Positions 29,531-38,589 are shown, counted from the first letter of the stretch. The stretch is DNA of 64,000 nucleotides from Arthrobacter sp. Leaf137 (GCF_001423525.1 NZ_LMOI01000001.1:434001-498000), one strand, 5' to 3'. Numbers and translations are program-made. The notes: a model not told the origin generated them from the sequence alone.

Positions 29531-29699
29531 AGTCCTCGTTAACACTATGTAAACCGACTGGATTGAGGTTGGTCACAGTCTTAGTCAAGTGATATCTTCT
29601 TTCTGGGATATCTATCCGTAGGTCTGCACTCGGTCTCGTGCGGAGGGGAATCTCCCCAACATCGGGTATCAACACTTATACGTCTCCGGGGGGACACAC

Positions 29700-30299
29700 A
29701 TGAAGAAAACACTCGCAGCACTCGCGCTTGCTGGCTCTATCGCACTTGTCGGCTCGGCACCCGCCATGGCCGCAACTTACCCGGCACTTCCGCCGGCAGC
29801 CGGTGTCTCAGACGGCACGGTCGCGCCCGGTGAGACTTTCACCTTTACCGGCCAGGGATTCATTGCCGGTGAAACTGTAACCATCACGGTCACTGTCATT
29901 ACGGGCGGCGCAGCAAATGCTGGCGGCACCGCAGTTTCGGCTAAGATCCCCGTCTTCCAGGCACCGCAGACGCTCACGGCAACTGCTGACGCTCAGGGCA
30001 AGATTTCCGTTCCGCTTGCACTCAACGAGGCCGGTACCTACTCCATCACGGCAACAGGCAACACCTCTGGCGTTACGGTTGGACCTGTGACGGTGACGGT
30101 CGCTGCCTCGCTGGCCAACACCGGTGGAAACGCTGGCGGCGCACCGCTGGCCAACACCGGCTCGGGCGCAGGTCTTGCCAACACCGGTGCCGATTCCGGC
30201 CTGGTCCTCTGGACTCTGGTTGGCGCTGGCGCACTGGCAGCCGGCGCGACCTCCGTCGTGGTGGTTCGTCGCCGCGCCAAGGCCGAAGCCGCTGTCTAA
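29700..30299 (+). CDS. Cell-wall surface protein with three LANTG motifs
   Basis: A 199-residue protein: a Sec signal peptide (MKKTLAALALAGSIALVGSA..AMA), a beta-sandwich domain with GETFTFTGQGFIAGETVTIT, then a linker with LANTG three times (ASLANTGG, PLANTGSG, GLANTGAD), a membrane helix and RRRAKAEAAV. LAxTG is the recognition motif of class E sortases of high-GC Gram-positives, so the protein is probably linked to peptidoglycan. GGGGGG precedes the start and a terminator follows. It may display or retain the polysaccharide. Confidence 0.85.
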   Translation: MKKTLAALALAGSIALVGSAPAMAATYPALPPAAGVSDGTVAPGETFTFTGQGFIAGETVTITVTVITGGAANAGGTAVSAKIPVFQAPQTLTATADAQGKISVPLALNEAGTYSITATGNTSGVTVGPVTVTVAASLANTGGNAGGAPLANTGSGAGLANTGADSGLVLWTLVGAGALAAGATSVVVVRRRAKAEAAV

Positions 30300-30322
30300 G
30301 GGCATCAAGCAATAGCACCAAA

Positions 30323-30366
30323 GAAGGTGGGTGGTCTCCAGAACGGAGGCCACCCACCTTCTGCGT
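30323..30366 (+). terminator. Rho-independent terminator
   Basis: A perfect 17-base stem (GAAGGTGGGTGGTCTCC, loop AGAAC, then its complement) ends at 30361 and is followed by TGCGTTTT. It closes the LANTG protein gene. Confidence 0.85.
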
Positions 30367-30394
30367 TTTAAGCCATGTGATAGCAAGTAGGACT

Positions 30395-30859
30395 ATGGGA
30401 GCGGGACGCGTGAAGCATCTTCGCAACCGACGAGTCTGGCAGACCGTCCTCGCCGCCATGCTGATCCCCCTCGCGCTCATCGCCTTCTGGCCAACCCCAA
30501 TCGACCGCCCAGTCCAAGGACTTCTCGCCGACACCCTGAGCTTCCTTCACCGCCAGGGAATCCCCGGCTGGTTCAACTACCAATTTGTAGAAGCAACCGC
30601 CAACGTCATGCTGTTCGTCCCGGTCGGCTTCGTCAGCGCGCACTCCTTTATAGAAAAGCGTTGGTGGCAGATAGGAGCTCTAGGATTGCTCGTTTCAGGA
30701 TGCATCGAACTCGGCCAGGTGATTTTTCTGCATGACAGGTTTGCGAGTCCCACGGACATTGTGACAAACATGTCAGGCACTGTTGTAGGAGCCCTGTTAT
30801 CGGCTGTTGCCGATAAACGACTGGAGGCTCACCACCGTACGGCAGCGAACCTCCAGTAG
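30395..30859 (+). CDS. VanZ-like membrane protein
   Basis: About 154 residues with four membrane helices. The sequence NVMLFVPVGFVSA, the GCIELGQVIFLHDRFASPTD stretch and DIVTNMSGTVVGAL are the VanZ family core. VanZ proteins are linked to teicoplanin resistance and, more widely, to envelope maintenance. Starts at 30395 (ATG) and 30410 (GTG, with GGGAG upstream) are both possible. It converges on galU, 14 bases away. Confidence 0.83.
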   Translation: MGAGRVKHLRNRRVWQTVLAAMLIPLALIAFWPTPIDRPVQGLLADTLSFLHRQGIPGWFNYQFVEATANVMLFVPVGFVSAHSFIEKRWWQIGALGLLVSGCIELGQVIFLHDRFASPTDIVTNMSGTVVGALLSAVADKRLEAHHRTAANLQ

Positions 30860-30873
30860 GTCGGATTTGACAG

Positions 30874-31716
30874 TTAGTTGACGAAGCCCTTCAGCCAGGT
30901 CTTCAGGTCCTCACCGAATTCCACCCGCTCAGACGCAAGGGTGATCACTGCCTTCAAGTAACTGAGCTTGTCGCCGGTATCGAAGCGGCGGCCCTTGAAA
31001 ACCACCCCGTACACGCCGGACCCGTCCCCCTCGCCGGCGGCAAGAGTCTGCAGGGCATCCGTCAGCTGGATTTCGTTGCCGCGGCCCGGTGCGGTGTTCT
31101 CCAAGACGTCGAAGACGGACGGGTGCAGCACGTACCGGCCGATGACGGCCAGGTTGGAGGGCGCATCGGCGACAGCCGGCTTCTCCACCAAGCTGTTCAC
31201 CCGGACATAGTCCTCGCCGTCGACAGCAGTGATATCGGCACAGCCATAGGCACTGATCTGGGACGGGTCCACTTCGATCAGCGCGATCACCGAACCACCC
31301 GTCTTCTGCTGCACCTCGATCATGGTGCTCAACAGGTCCTCAGCTTCATCAATGAGGTCATCGCCCAGCAGCACAGCAAACGGCTCGTTCCCTACGTGCT
31401 GCTTACCGCAGAGCACCGCATGGCCAAGTCCCTTGGCTTCGCCCTGACGGACATAGTGGATGGGACCCAGTTCCGACGCAGCCTGGATGGACTGCAACCG
31501 GTCCTTATCGCCCTTTTGCTCCAGCAGGCGCTCCAGGCCGGGTGCGCGGTCGAAGTGGTCCTCGAGGGCGCGCTTGCTGCGGCCCGTGATCATCAGGACG
31601 TCGTCCAGGCCAGATTTGATGGCCTCTTCGACGACGTACTGGATGGCCGGGCGGTCAACCACCGGCAACATTTCCTTCGGCATTGCCTTGGTGGCGGGCA
31701 GGAAGCGAGTTCCCAA
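30874..31716 (-). CDS. galU: UTP-glucose-1-phosphate uridylyltransferase, N-terminus missing
   Basis: The body is a clear GalU: GTRFLPATKAMPKEMLPVVD, VLLGDDLIDEAE, VEKPAVADAPSN and GRRFDTGDKLSYLKA. The first conserved strand and start of the nucleotide loop (normally KAVIPAAG before LGTRF) are not encoded. Homology begins at 31725, and a TAG stands three codons before that (31732-31734). Only a TTG at 31716 without a ribosome binding site could start it. The enzyme would make UDP-glucose, but without this strand it is probably inactive. The break looks like a recombination joint with the locus upstream. Confidence 0.75.
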   Translation of the reverse strand: MGTRFLPATKAMPKEMLPVVDRPAIQYVVEEAIKSGLDDVLMITGRSKRALEDHFDRAPGLERLLEQKGDKDRLQSIQAASELGPIHYVRQGEAKGLGHAVLCGKQHVGNEPFAVLLGDDLIDEAEDLLSTMIEVQQKTGGSVIALIEVDPSQISAYGCADITAVDGEDYVRVNSLVEKPAVADAPSNLAVIGRYVLHPSVFDVLENTAPGRGNEIQLTDALQTLAAGEGDGSGVYGVVFKGRRFDTGDKLSYLKAVITLASERVEFGEDLKTWLKGFVN

Positions 31717-31764
31717 TCCGGCAGCCCATCGCTATTGCGAGCGAGTTGGTCAAACTCTCTTGGC

Positions 31765-32670
31765 TCAACTGTCCAAGCGTCCCAGGTCTCGTACTATATT
31801 TGGAACTGATTTCAGGAACCGCTTCCACCTTGCAGCATGCTGGCGGATTCTTCCCCGGCGAGACATGTCTGCATATAAGTCCCTGCTGAGAAGCACAGCC
31901 GTTCCGGGGAACGCACCGCGCCAAAGTGCCCTCGGTTTACCGCTCCAGGGCGACCGAATGAATGTAATGAGCAGCCCGCTCCCGGGTTCCTTAGCAATAA
32001 GACGGTTTCGCCATTCGGCAGATGGTTCTGGCCACTTGGAGGCAGCAAATTGTGGCACCAGAGCCTCGAGGAAGGGACGAATTGCGGCGAGCGAGCCGGT
32101 TCCGGCAGCCAGATCCAGGATTTCGGCCGCCAGGACTCGTTCTTTCGTGACCCTAGCCAGGAACTCAAGTTCCTCCTGGCAAGAGATCAGCTGAGGGGTA
32201 CGCAGGGCATGCAGCGAAAGGATTAAAACACCAAGAGCTATGGATGGCACCCTTGTCACTTGCCCTGCAAGCTTGACGCTGTCGGTGCGCATCCACATTA
32301 GCTCAAAGCACTCTGCGTTAGGAGTCTCCATTCCTGGATAGCGGTAGTGAATATCCAAACAACACGGCCAGTCCGAATGGCTAAGGGTTACAGAATGCCG
32401 AGGAAATACGGAGCTATCCGGACCGATGGGACGTTTCCGCCAGCCCCTCGTCTGCAAGGCTCCCACAATCATTTCCAGGTCCTGAGGGGACACAAACACG
32501 TCCACATCACCTGAAGTCTTCGGTTTGCGCAGCCCTTGGAGAACGCTGGCAGGCCCTTTGATGAAGAAGGCCCTGATGCCCAATTCGGCCGCCACTCGGG
32601 CCACGAGGGCATGCCCCAGAAGCACACCCTCAGCAACGCTCAGTTCGACATCTTCGTTCGGGTTGTTCAT
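31765..32670 (-). CDS. Nucleotidyltransferase-like protein (NTP_transf_5 type)
   Basis: A 301-residue protein. RAFFIKGPASVLQGLRKP followed by SGDVDVFVSPQDLE matches the GG/S...DxD core of NTP_transf_5-type nucleotidyltransferases. Then come DIHYRYPGMET and helical regions. Such proteins occur with HprK-like kinases and PqqD-like proteins in some lasso peptide and glycan clusters, as here. The start at 32670 was chosen over an upstream reading because the latter lies inside the BY-kinase gene. The target of transfer is unknown. Confidence 0.75.
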   Translation of the reverse strand: MNNPNEDVELSVAEGVLLGHALVARVAAELGIRAFFIKGPASVLQGLRKPKTSGDVDVFVSPQDLEMIVGALQTRGWRKRPIGPDSSVFPRHSVTLSHSDWPCCLDIHYRYPGMETPNAECFELMWMRTDSVKLAGQVTRVPSIALGVLILSLHALRTPQLISCQEELEFLARVTKERVLAAEILDLAAGTGSLAAIRPFLEALVPQFAASKWPEPSAEWRNRLIAKEPGSGLLITFIRSPWSGKPRALWRGAFPGTAVLLSRDLYADMSRRGRIRQHAARWKRFLKSVPNIVRDLGRLDS

Positions 32671-32677
32671 GGGACAC

Positions 32678-34243
32678 CTAGACCCTCGCCCTGCGTCCGG
32701 TAAGCGCCGCCTCAAGCGTCCCGTCCATTGCCTCATCCTGTGCGGCAGCGAGCGGCGGTATGGCAGTACCAGCCGCATTCTCCGGAGCCGCTGTGTACGT
32801 CCCGTAGTAGGAGTACGAGCCGGCCCCGCGGGTGGGGACGTAGTTCAAGACCGCTCCCAGGACGCGCCCCTTCACCTTGTCCAGGTTCCCCAGCGACTGG
32901 GCCAGCTGGTCCTGTGTGGTCTTGCCGGTCCGGATCACCACGATGGCGCCGTCCGCCACCCGGGACAGGACGGCCGCATCGGTCACCGGCAGCAGCGGCG
33001 GCGCGTCAATGAGGACCGTCGCATTCTGGGCTAGGGCGGTGAGCATGTTCTTCATGGCCCTCGATCCCAAGAGTTCACTGGGGTTGGGCGGGATACGGCC
33101 CGATCCCAGGACCGAGAGGTTGGGCAGCGCGCTCCAGGGCTGGAGAACATCCTCCAGCTCGGCTGTACCGGCGAGGACATCGGTGACGCCGGCTCCGGGG
33201 ACCAGGTTGAACACGTCCACCAGCGTGGGGCGGCGGAGGTCTCCGTCCACCACCACCACTTTCTCGCCGGCGGCGGCCATGGTGACCGCCAGGTTCGCCG
33301 TGACGGTGGATTTGCCTTCCGATTGCACGGAGCTGGTGACCACGATGATCCGCGGCGGCTGGTCCACGTCCAGGAAGCTGAGGTTGGTCCGCAGTTCGCG
33401 AAGGGCTTCGGCCATCGCTCCCCCGCCGTTGTGGGCATTGGCGGACATGCCCGCATCCAGAACCGTACTCCGGGCATCCAGGCGGTGGTCCACAGGCAAG
33501 GTGCCAATCGCCGGAACCCCGAACAGCTGTTCAATCTCGGCGGCATCACGGATGCGCCGGTCCAGGTACCGGCGGATCACCGCATACGCCATGCCGAAAG
33601 CAAGGCCCACCAGTGCGCCCAGGGCGAGGTTCAGCTTGGTGTTCGGCGACGTGGGGCTCGCGGGGAGCACCGCTTTACCCAAAGGCAGCACACGGACAGC
33701 CGTAGCGGTGGCACCCGCGGCGGTGCCAGCGTCGGACGCTGCTTCGCTGCCGGCCTCGGCAGCCGGCGCCGTCTCAATGGCCTCCACCTGTGCGGCGAGC
33801 CCATTCACCCAGGCATCGGCCACGCGCTGGGCCGTGGCCGGATCCGTGGACTCTGCGGTGACCCGGATCTCCGCCGTGTCCAGCGGCACCTTCACACTGA
33901 TGCTGCCGAGCAGCGCGTCCGCGCTGGTGTTCAACTGCAGGGCCGAGATGACCCGGTCCGCCACGAGCCTCGACTTCGCCACGGATTCGTAGTTTTTGAC
34001 CTTGGCCTTGGCCAGGCTGTCGCCGGCGAGGGACAGGCTCACATTGTCCGAGCCGGGCGTCACCACAATCCCGCTGGAATCGGACGCGTAGACCTTCGGC
34101 TGCAGGACAGTCCAGCCCATGGCCGCCATGGTGGCCAGCAGCGTTAGGCTGACGATCCCTTTCCAGTAGGTCCGGACCACCAGGAGGTAGTCCCTGAGAT
34201 CCAGGCCAGCCGGCGCCTCTGCGGGAGCTGCCGTAGAGCTCAT
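32678..34243 (-). CDS. Second polysaccharide co-polymerase / BY-kinase
   Basis: A 521-residue Wzz-BY-kinase fusion. It has a Wzz domain with helices near 28-48 and 205-225 and the conserved SPTSPNTKLNLALG just before the second. The kinase has Walker A at about 305-314 (SSVQSEGKST), A' (VVVDGDLRRPT) and B (ATVLIDAPPLLPVTD). Tyrosines lie near the C-terminus (SYSYYGTYTAAPE). It differs clearly in sequence from the homologue at 14092, so it is not a recent duplicate. It lies between the HprK-like kinase gene and the nucleotidyltransferase gene. Confidence 0.91.
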   Translation of the reverse strand: MSSTAAPAEAPAGLDLRDYLLVVRTYWKGIVSLTLLATMAAMGWTVLQPKVYASDSSGIVVTPGSDNVSLSLAGDSLAKAKVKNYESVAKSRLVADRVISALQLNTSADALLGSISVKVPLDTAEIRVTAESTDPATAQRVADAWVNGLAAQVEAIETAPAAEAGSEAASDAGTAAGATATAVRVLPLGKAVLPASPTSPNTKLNLALGALVGLAFGMAYAVIRRYLDRRIRDAAEIEQLFGVPAIGTLPVDHRLDARSTVLDAGMSANAHNGGGAMAEALRELRTNLSFLDVDQPPRIIVVTSSVQSEGKSTVTANLAVTMAAAGEKVVVVDGDLRRPTLVDVFNLVPGAGVTDVLAGTAELEDVLQPWSALPNLSVLGSGRIPPNPSELLGSRAMKNMLTALAQNATVLIDAPPLLPVTDAAVLSRVADGAIVVIRTGKTTQDQLAQSLGNLDKVKGRVLGAVLNYVPTRGAGSYSYYGTYTAAPENAAGTAIPPLAAAQDEAMDGTLEAALTGRRARV

Positions 34244-34323
34244 AGTGGTTCCTAACTAACGTCTTGTCGTCTGCGTTGCGCGGTGCGCTTGCGCAGAAAG
34301 TTGGTGGGCCTTGCGGGCCGAGG

Positions 34324-35517
34324 TCAGGTGCCTTGTTCCAAGACACCTTCGGAAATCAGGCGATTCATGGCGCGCACGACGGCGTCACGGTAACCTTCCG
34401 GCACGCCGTGCACCTTTGCCACTGCTTCAGTAAGTTGATGGAGCGTGAGCGGTTCTGCGGCTGCTTCCCAGATGGCTGGCCCGATCCCAGCGAGCTGCAC
34501 GATTCCGCTGCCCAGCATGACGAGCAGTTGATCCTCGATGGCGACAGCATCCTTGTGACCTGCCCGCCGGATGAAACCGGCCGGAACGTCACCGGCCGTG
34601 GCGGTCAGGCCTGCCCGTGCTTCCCATTCCTGTTCGTTGTGCGGCTGTTTCCCGAACAGGGGTGCCAAAACTTCTGGTAGGTCCGTGGCTTCCGAGTACG
34701 TCACCTGCCGCACTCCCCCGACGCTGCCGATCAGGCGGCAAAGGGACTGAAGCGGCTGATCGATCTCCCCCTGGGAGGAAGAATCCGGGATGAGGGCCAT
34801 TACGGCGTCCGCGAGCGGGACGCGGCGCAGAACCGGCGTGACCGGCTCCGCAGTTTCAACCCGGTCCAGCAGGACCATGGAGCTGAGTTGAAGCCCTGGC
34901 GGAGCCTTCTGGAGCTCCAGATCGGCCGGCCCGACCTGCAGCTTGGGTACTCCCGGCCCCTGCTTTACTGAAAGGGGCTTGGGATACGGGACCACTGAAC
35001 CATCCGGCCTGATGGCCACCGTCTCATCCGTGACGTAGCCGTAGGTCTTCCCAAGCACCGAGGCCGCCGTTGTCTTGCCGGTACCGGACTTGGCCACCAG
35101 CGCGACAACCGCACCCGTGTTGAGGTCCGCTACTGCGCAGGCGTGGAGCATGGTCAGTCTTCCGGCGTTGGCCAAGATGGCGGCCACCGTGAGCCGGGAA
35201 GTCAGGCCTTCGGCCAACTTCTCAAAGGACGAAGCCCCGAGTTCGAACTCATCAGCCCGTCGATCGTGTGCTTTATAGGCCACGCCTGCGGAGAACGGCT
35301 GCTCGGTAGCCGGCGCCGTGGGCAACGGCGTGTCTTCCGACGGGACGTTGCTGGTGCACCGGGACCACGCTGCGGCCGTGCTCTGCCGCTGCCCCTGGCC
35401 AACCTCCTCGCCCCACCGGACTACGAACTCGACACCCAGGACCTGCAATCGCAACGGACCATCGCACGTAGCCAGTCCGCCTTCGTGTTGCATCGCCTCT
35501 GTTAGGACATCCTCCAT
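34324..35517 (-). CDS. HprK-like kinase fused to a PqqD-like domain
   Basis: A 397-residue protein. The central part has a P-loop at 141-152 (VAKSGTGKTTAA) and YGYVTDETVAI after it, as in HPr-kinase-like proteins of peptide and glycan clusters. The last about 85 residues (FIRRAGHKDAVAIEDQL ... VHGVPEGYRDAVVRAMNRLI) look like PqqD. HprK relatives phosphorylate a serine or a peptide C-terminus in lasso peptide pathways. ATG 35517 has a GGGGG tract upstream. The neighbour at 35541 is a free PqqD protein. The phosphorylated substrate is not identified. Confidence 0.78.
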   Translation of the reverse strand: MEDVLTEAMQHEGGLATCDGPLRLQVLGVEFVVRWGEEVGQGQRQSTAAAWSRCTSNVPSEDTPLPTAPATEQPFSAGVAYKAHDRRADEFELGASSFEKLAEGLTSRLTVAAILANAGRLTMLHACAVADLNTGAVVALVAKSGTGKTTAASVLGKTYGYVTDETVAIRPDGSVVPYPKPLSVKQGPGVPKLQVGPADLELQKAPPGLQLSSMVLLDRVETAEPVTPVLRRVPLADAVMALIPDSSSQGEIDQPLQSLCRLIGSVGGVRQVTYSEATDLPEVLAPLFGKQPHNEQEWEARAGLTATAGDVPAGFIRRAGHKDAVAIEDQLLVMLGSGIVQLAGIGPAIWEAAAEPLTLHQLTEAVAKVHGVPEGYRDAVVRAMNRLISEGVLEQGT

Positions 35518-35540
35518 GATTCCCCCAACCCCCGGTGCCG

Positions 35541-35813
35541 CTAGGCGGCGTTCGCCGGTTCGATCAGACGGCGGGCTTCCAGGCTGGCCAGGAAGAGTTC
35601 TGCTTGTGCCTGCATCTCGCCCAGTACGTCCTCGAAGGTAGCCTCCAACTCGGCCCAGATGTCCTGCTCGGAACGCTTGCCGTCGATCAGTTCCCAGATG
35701 GCCGCCGCTGGGCCTTCCAGCACGACTGGCTGCGACTCATCGAGATGGAGCAAAGCAACGCGCTGCCCCCCTGTACGCGCTTCCGCCACGAGTCCGCCGC
35801 GTTTCCACACCAC
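35541..35813 (-). CDS. PqqD family protein
   Basis: A 90-residue protein with the PqqD/RRE fold: beta strands around VALLHLDESQPVVLEGPAAA, then AIWELIDGKRSEQDIWAELE and a last helix (QAELFLASLEARRLIEP). Free PqqD proteins bring a substrate to modifying enzymes. The gene starts 2 bases after the stop of the Tat protein gene and lies 23 bases before the HprK-like gene, so the three are probably one operon. No obvious precursor peptide is nearby. Confidence 0.82.
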   Translation of the reverse strand: MVWKRGGLVAEARTGGQRVALLHLDESQPVVLEGPAAAIWELIDGKRSEQDIWAELEATFEDVLGEMQAQAELFLASLEARRLIEPANAA

Positions 35814-35815
35814 GG

Positions 35816-36415
35816 TTAGAACCTAATTGTGGGGTCGGGACTCGTAGTTGGCGCCAAAGAGATCGAAGCACCGACCGAAGGAGTCAGCACAACTGATGTA
35901 GCCATCCTGAAGGTATAGGTGACATTGCTGGGCTTCGGGTTGATGGTTTCGTAGTTGTACGACGCTTGGAAGCTGATGGTCTGGCCGACGCTGATAGTGC
36001 CCGTGTACGAGAAGGATGAGGTAGAAACATGCTGCGAGAATGACACCGAGCCCGACCGCGTTGCGGGTGCCAGAGACTCGACGCCAATTCCCACGAGCAC
36101 AGAGCCAACCGGGGTGAGGGTAACCGTCACGCTGACGGTGCCAGAAAATGCAGAAAGTCCTGTGTTCTTTAGGCTGAGCACTGAAGGCGCGGTACCTGAG
36201 TATTTCGTGCCGCCGCCTCCGATCTTGGAGTACTGCGGCGCAGCGCCAGTAACCCAAGAAGCGGTGGCGCTAACGGAGCTTGGCGATGCCGCAGCGGCCG
36301 GAGATGCGACGGCTGTAACGATGACCGGCACGGACCATGCCACGCCCTTGACCACGCGCCGACGGCTGAAACCGCTTTCTTTCGACTCGATCTCTTCGTT
36401 CAAAATCTCAGACAA
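35816..36415 (-). CDS. Tat-exported small surface protein
   Basis: About 199 residues. The N-terminus MSEILNEEIESKESGFSRRR is followed by VVKGVAWSVPVIVTAVASPA and AAA, a twin-arginine signal. The mature part is Ser/Thr/Val-rich and beta-structured without Cys, like actinobacterial surface adhesin domains. The TTG at 36415 was chosen for the GGGGG five bases upstream; longer readings to 36457 are possible. As first gene of the PqqD/HprK-like set it could be the substrate of those enzymes. Confidence 0.65.
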   Translation of the reverse strand: MSEILNEEIESKESGFSRRRVVKGVAWSVPVIVTAVASPAAAASPSSVSATASWVTGAAPQYSKIGGGGTKYSGTAPSVLSLKNTGLSAFSGTVSVTVTLTPVGSVLVGIGVESLAPATRSGSVSFSQHVSTSSFSYTGTISVGQTISFQASYNYETINPKPSNVTYTFRMATSVVLTPSVGASISLAPTTSPDPTIRF

Positions 36416-36715
36416 TTGTGCCCCCACAGTAGTTTTCAGCCATGGCCGACCGATCAAAGGTCGCCAGTGAGCTTCACCGGTGATTACCGGTTGCTTCTAC
36501 TGTTGCGAACACACTCAAAGATTTCCGCAAACGAGACACAAGTTTCACTCAAGACTCCCTTGATTCTTGAGCAAAGCGCACTTGACCTGCGGCGATGCGC
36601 CTGCGTCCTCTCGCTTGCAACCCAAATGCGCGGAAGTCTTCCGCCGTCGTCGTCCGTCTCGCAAACGTGCCGTGGCTCCCTTGGCCTCGCCGCCAGCAGG
36701 CCGAGCCCGCGGCTT

Positions 36716-37129
36716 CTAAAGGACCTGAGCGGCACTCTCCCGGAGAACCTGGCCGGTGTGCCCGGCCAAGGCGGCTATGTCCTCGAACATCTCGATCAGC
36801 TGCAGCCGTTCAGGCGTAGCCTGTTCCGGGCCGGCCAAGACGCCCAGCTGCCCTTGCAGCTGAAGGGCAAGGCCGGCGAGCCGTTCGGCACCCACCATTT
36901 GGCAGGAAATCTTCAGGCTGAGGACGGCGTCCATGGAAACCTCGTAGTCGGCATGTGCCAGCCCGCCCCGCAGCTTCTCAATCCTGCGGGGCAAGTGTGC
37001 CAGGAAATTGCTGAGGAATGAACGCCAGCCCTCGTCGTCGTCGAGCTCGCTGCGCAACCGTTCCAGGACGGCCGGGTCCAGAACGCAGGTGCCCGGGCCA
37101 GCAGACCCGTTGACGCAGTCCCCGCTCAT
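36716..37129 (-). CDS. Hpt-like protein lacking the phospho-histidine
   Basis: A 137-residue helical protein with the Hpt bundle (LRSELDDDEGWRSFLSNFLA; AVLSLKISCQMVGAERLAG). At the phospho-acceptor site HxLKGS the sequence reads LSLKIS, so the His is Leu. It cannot be a standard phosphotransfer protein, though it could still bind kinases or receivers. AGGAG before ATG 37129 supports the start. It resembles the fragment at 2-214. Confidence 0.68.
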   Translation of the reverse strand: MSGDCVNGSAGPGTCVLDPAVLERLRSELDDDEGWRSFLSNFLAHLPRRIEKLRGGLAHADYEVSMDAVLSLKISCQMVGAERLAGLALQLQGQLGVLAGPEQATPERLQLIEMFEDIAALAGHTGQVLRESAAQVL

Positions 37130-37347
37130 GGACCGCTCCTTCCTGTGTTGGTGTTCGTGAATGTCGCAGCAGGACATTGTCTCGCCGCTGGATGCTGCAT
37201 CTTTGGGTCCTTGCTAAGTTTTTGGGCAGGATTAGCGCAAGATCCGATCAATATGAGCGCAACGCCTTTACGATCAGCGTGTGCTATCCGGCACATATGG
37301 ACCGTCAGCAAGCGTTGCTGCCATAACGATTCTGGGGATCGATCGCC

Positions 37348-38589
37348 GTGTTCAATACCTTCAAGAAACCCCTTGCGGCAGTGGCCGCCGCCCTTGGCCT
37401 GGCCCTTGCACTCACCGTGGTGCAGCCCGCTGCAGCGCAGGCCGCCGCGGGCCAAATTTCCCTGAGCCCCGCCAGCGGTCCTGCCGGCTCCTCCATTACG
37501 GTGACCGGGAGCGGCTTCAAAGCCTCCGCCACCGGAACCGTGATTATCGGATCCACCACGTTCCCCCTGAAAACCACGGCGGCCGGCGCGTTCAGTGCAG
37601 CCGCCACCATCCCGGCAACCGCCACGGGCAAAGTCACGGTGACCGCCAAGACGTCCTCCGTGCAGGCCTCCGCCGCGTTCACCGTGACGGTACCCGCACC
37701 CACGCCGCCGGCAGTACCGGCGGTCAGCACCGCAAAACTCCGCTTCGGAACTGCCACCAATGGCGGGCCGCTGGCCGCCGCTGAACTCAACGAGGTGGCT
37801 TCCCTGGCCGGCGAAGCACCGTCCAGCGTGCTGTTCTACAAGGACTTCCTCCAGCCGGCCCCCATCACCGAAATGAACGCCGTCCGTGCGCGCGGCGCCG
37901 TGCCGCTGGTGACGTGGGAGCCCTGGGCCTGGGGCGGTGGCGTCAGCCAGCCCGCTTACAGCCTGGACAGGATCGCCGCCGGCGACTTCGACGCCCACAT
38001 CGCCCAGTGGGGGCAGGCGCTTGCCGCGTGGGGTTACCCGGTCCAGCTGCGGTTTGCCCACGAAATGAACGGCGACTGGTACCCGTGGGCGGAGAGCGTC
38101 AACGGCAACCAGCCCGGCGACTACGCCCAGGCGTGGCGGCACGTCCACGACGTCGTCGAGGCCCAGGGAGCCACCAACGTGTCCTGGGTGTGGAGCCCCA
38201 ACGTTCCCTACTGGGGATCCACCAGCCTCGCCGGGCTCTATCCGGGCGCCGGCTACGTGGACATCGTGGCCCTGGATGGCTACAACTGGGGCACGTCCGC
38301 ATCCTGGAGCGGATGGATCTCCCCGCAGGACCTGTTTGCACCCGGCATCGCCGAGCTTCGGGCCCTGGCTCCGGGCCTCCCCATCCTGATCGCCGAAACC
38401 GCGTCCAGCGAAGCCGGCGGAGACAAGGCCGCCTGGAACACGCAGCTGATCTCCTACCTCGCCGCGCAGCCGGACGTCATGGGGTTCGTCTGGTTCCACA
38501 TTCAAAAAGAAGCTGACTGGAGGATCAACAGCAGCGCAGCCTCGGCCACTGCCTTCAAGAACGCACTGCAGGCACGCCGCACCTCCTGA
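37348..38589 (+). CDS. Secreted GH26 beta-mannanase-like enzyme with IPT/TIG domain
   Basis: A 413-residue protein from a GTG: a signal peptide (about 1-35), an Ig-like IPT domain (about 37-115, LSPASGPAGSSITVTGSGF) and a GH26 barrel. RFAHEMNGDWYPW carries the acid/base Glu and LPILIAETASSEAGG the nucleophile Glu; WVWSPN and YVDIVALDGYNW are also typical. GH26 enzymes cut beta-mannan or related beta-1,3-xylan/glucan. It converges on a GT2 synthase gene, so it may trim that glycan. Confidence 0.86.
   Translation: MFNTFKKPLAAVAAALGLALALTVVQPAAAQAAAGQISLSPASGPAGSSITVTGSGFKASATGTVIIGSTTFPLKTTAAGAFSAAATIPATATGKVTVTAKTSSVQASAAFTVTVPAPTPPAVPAVSTAKLRFGTATNGGPLAAAELNEVASLAGEAPSSVLFYKDFLQPAPITEMNAVRARGAVPLVTWEPWAWGGGVSQPAYSLDRIAAGDFDAHIAQWGQALAAWGYPVQLRFAHEMNGDWYPWAESVNGNQPGDYAQAWRHVHDVVEAQGATNVSWVWSPNVPYWGSTSLAGLYPGAGYVDIVALDGYNWGTSASWSGWISPQDLFAPGIAELRALAPGLPILIAETASSEAGGDKAAWNTQLISYLAAQPDVMGFVWFHIQKEADWRINSSAASATAFKNALQARRTS

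Noticed and set aside
31765..36415. Lasso peptide cluster
   Set aside because: HprK-like, PqqD and nucleotidyltransferase are there, but no cyclase, no leader protease and no precursor peptide could be found in the gaps.
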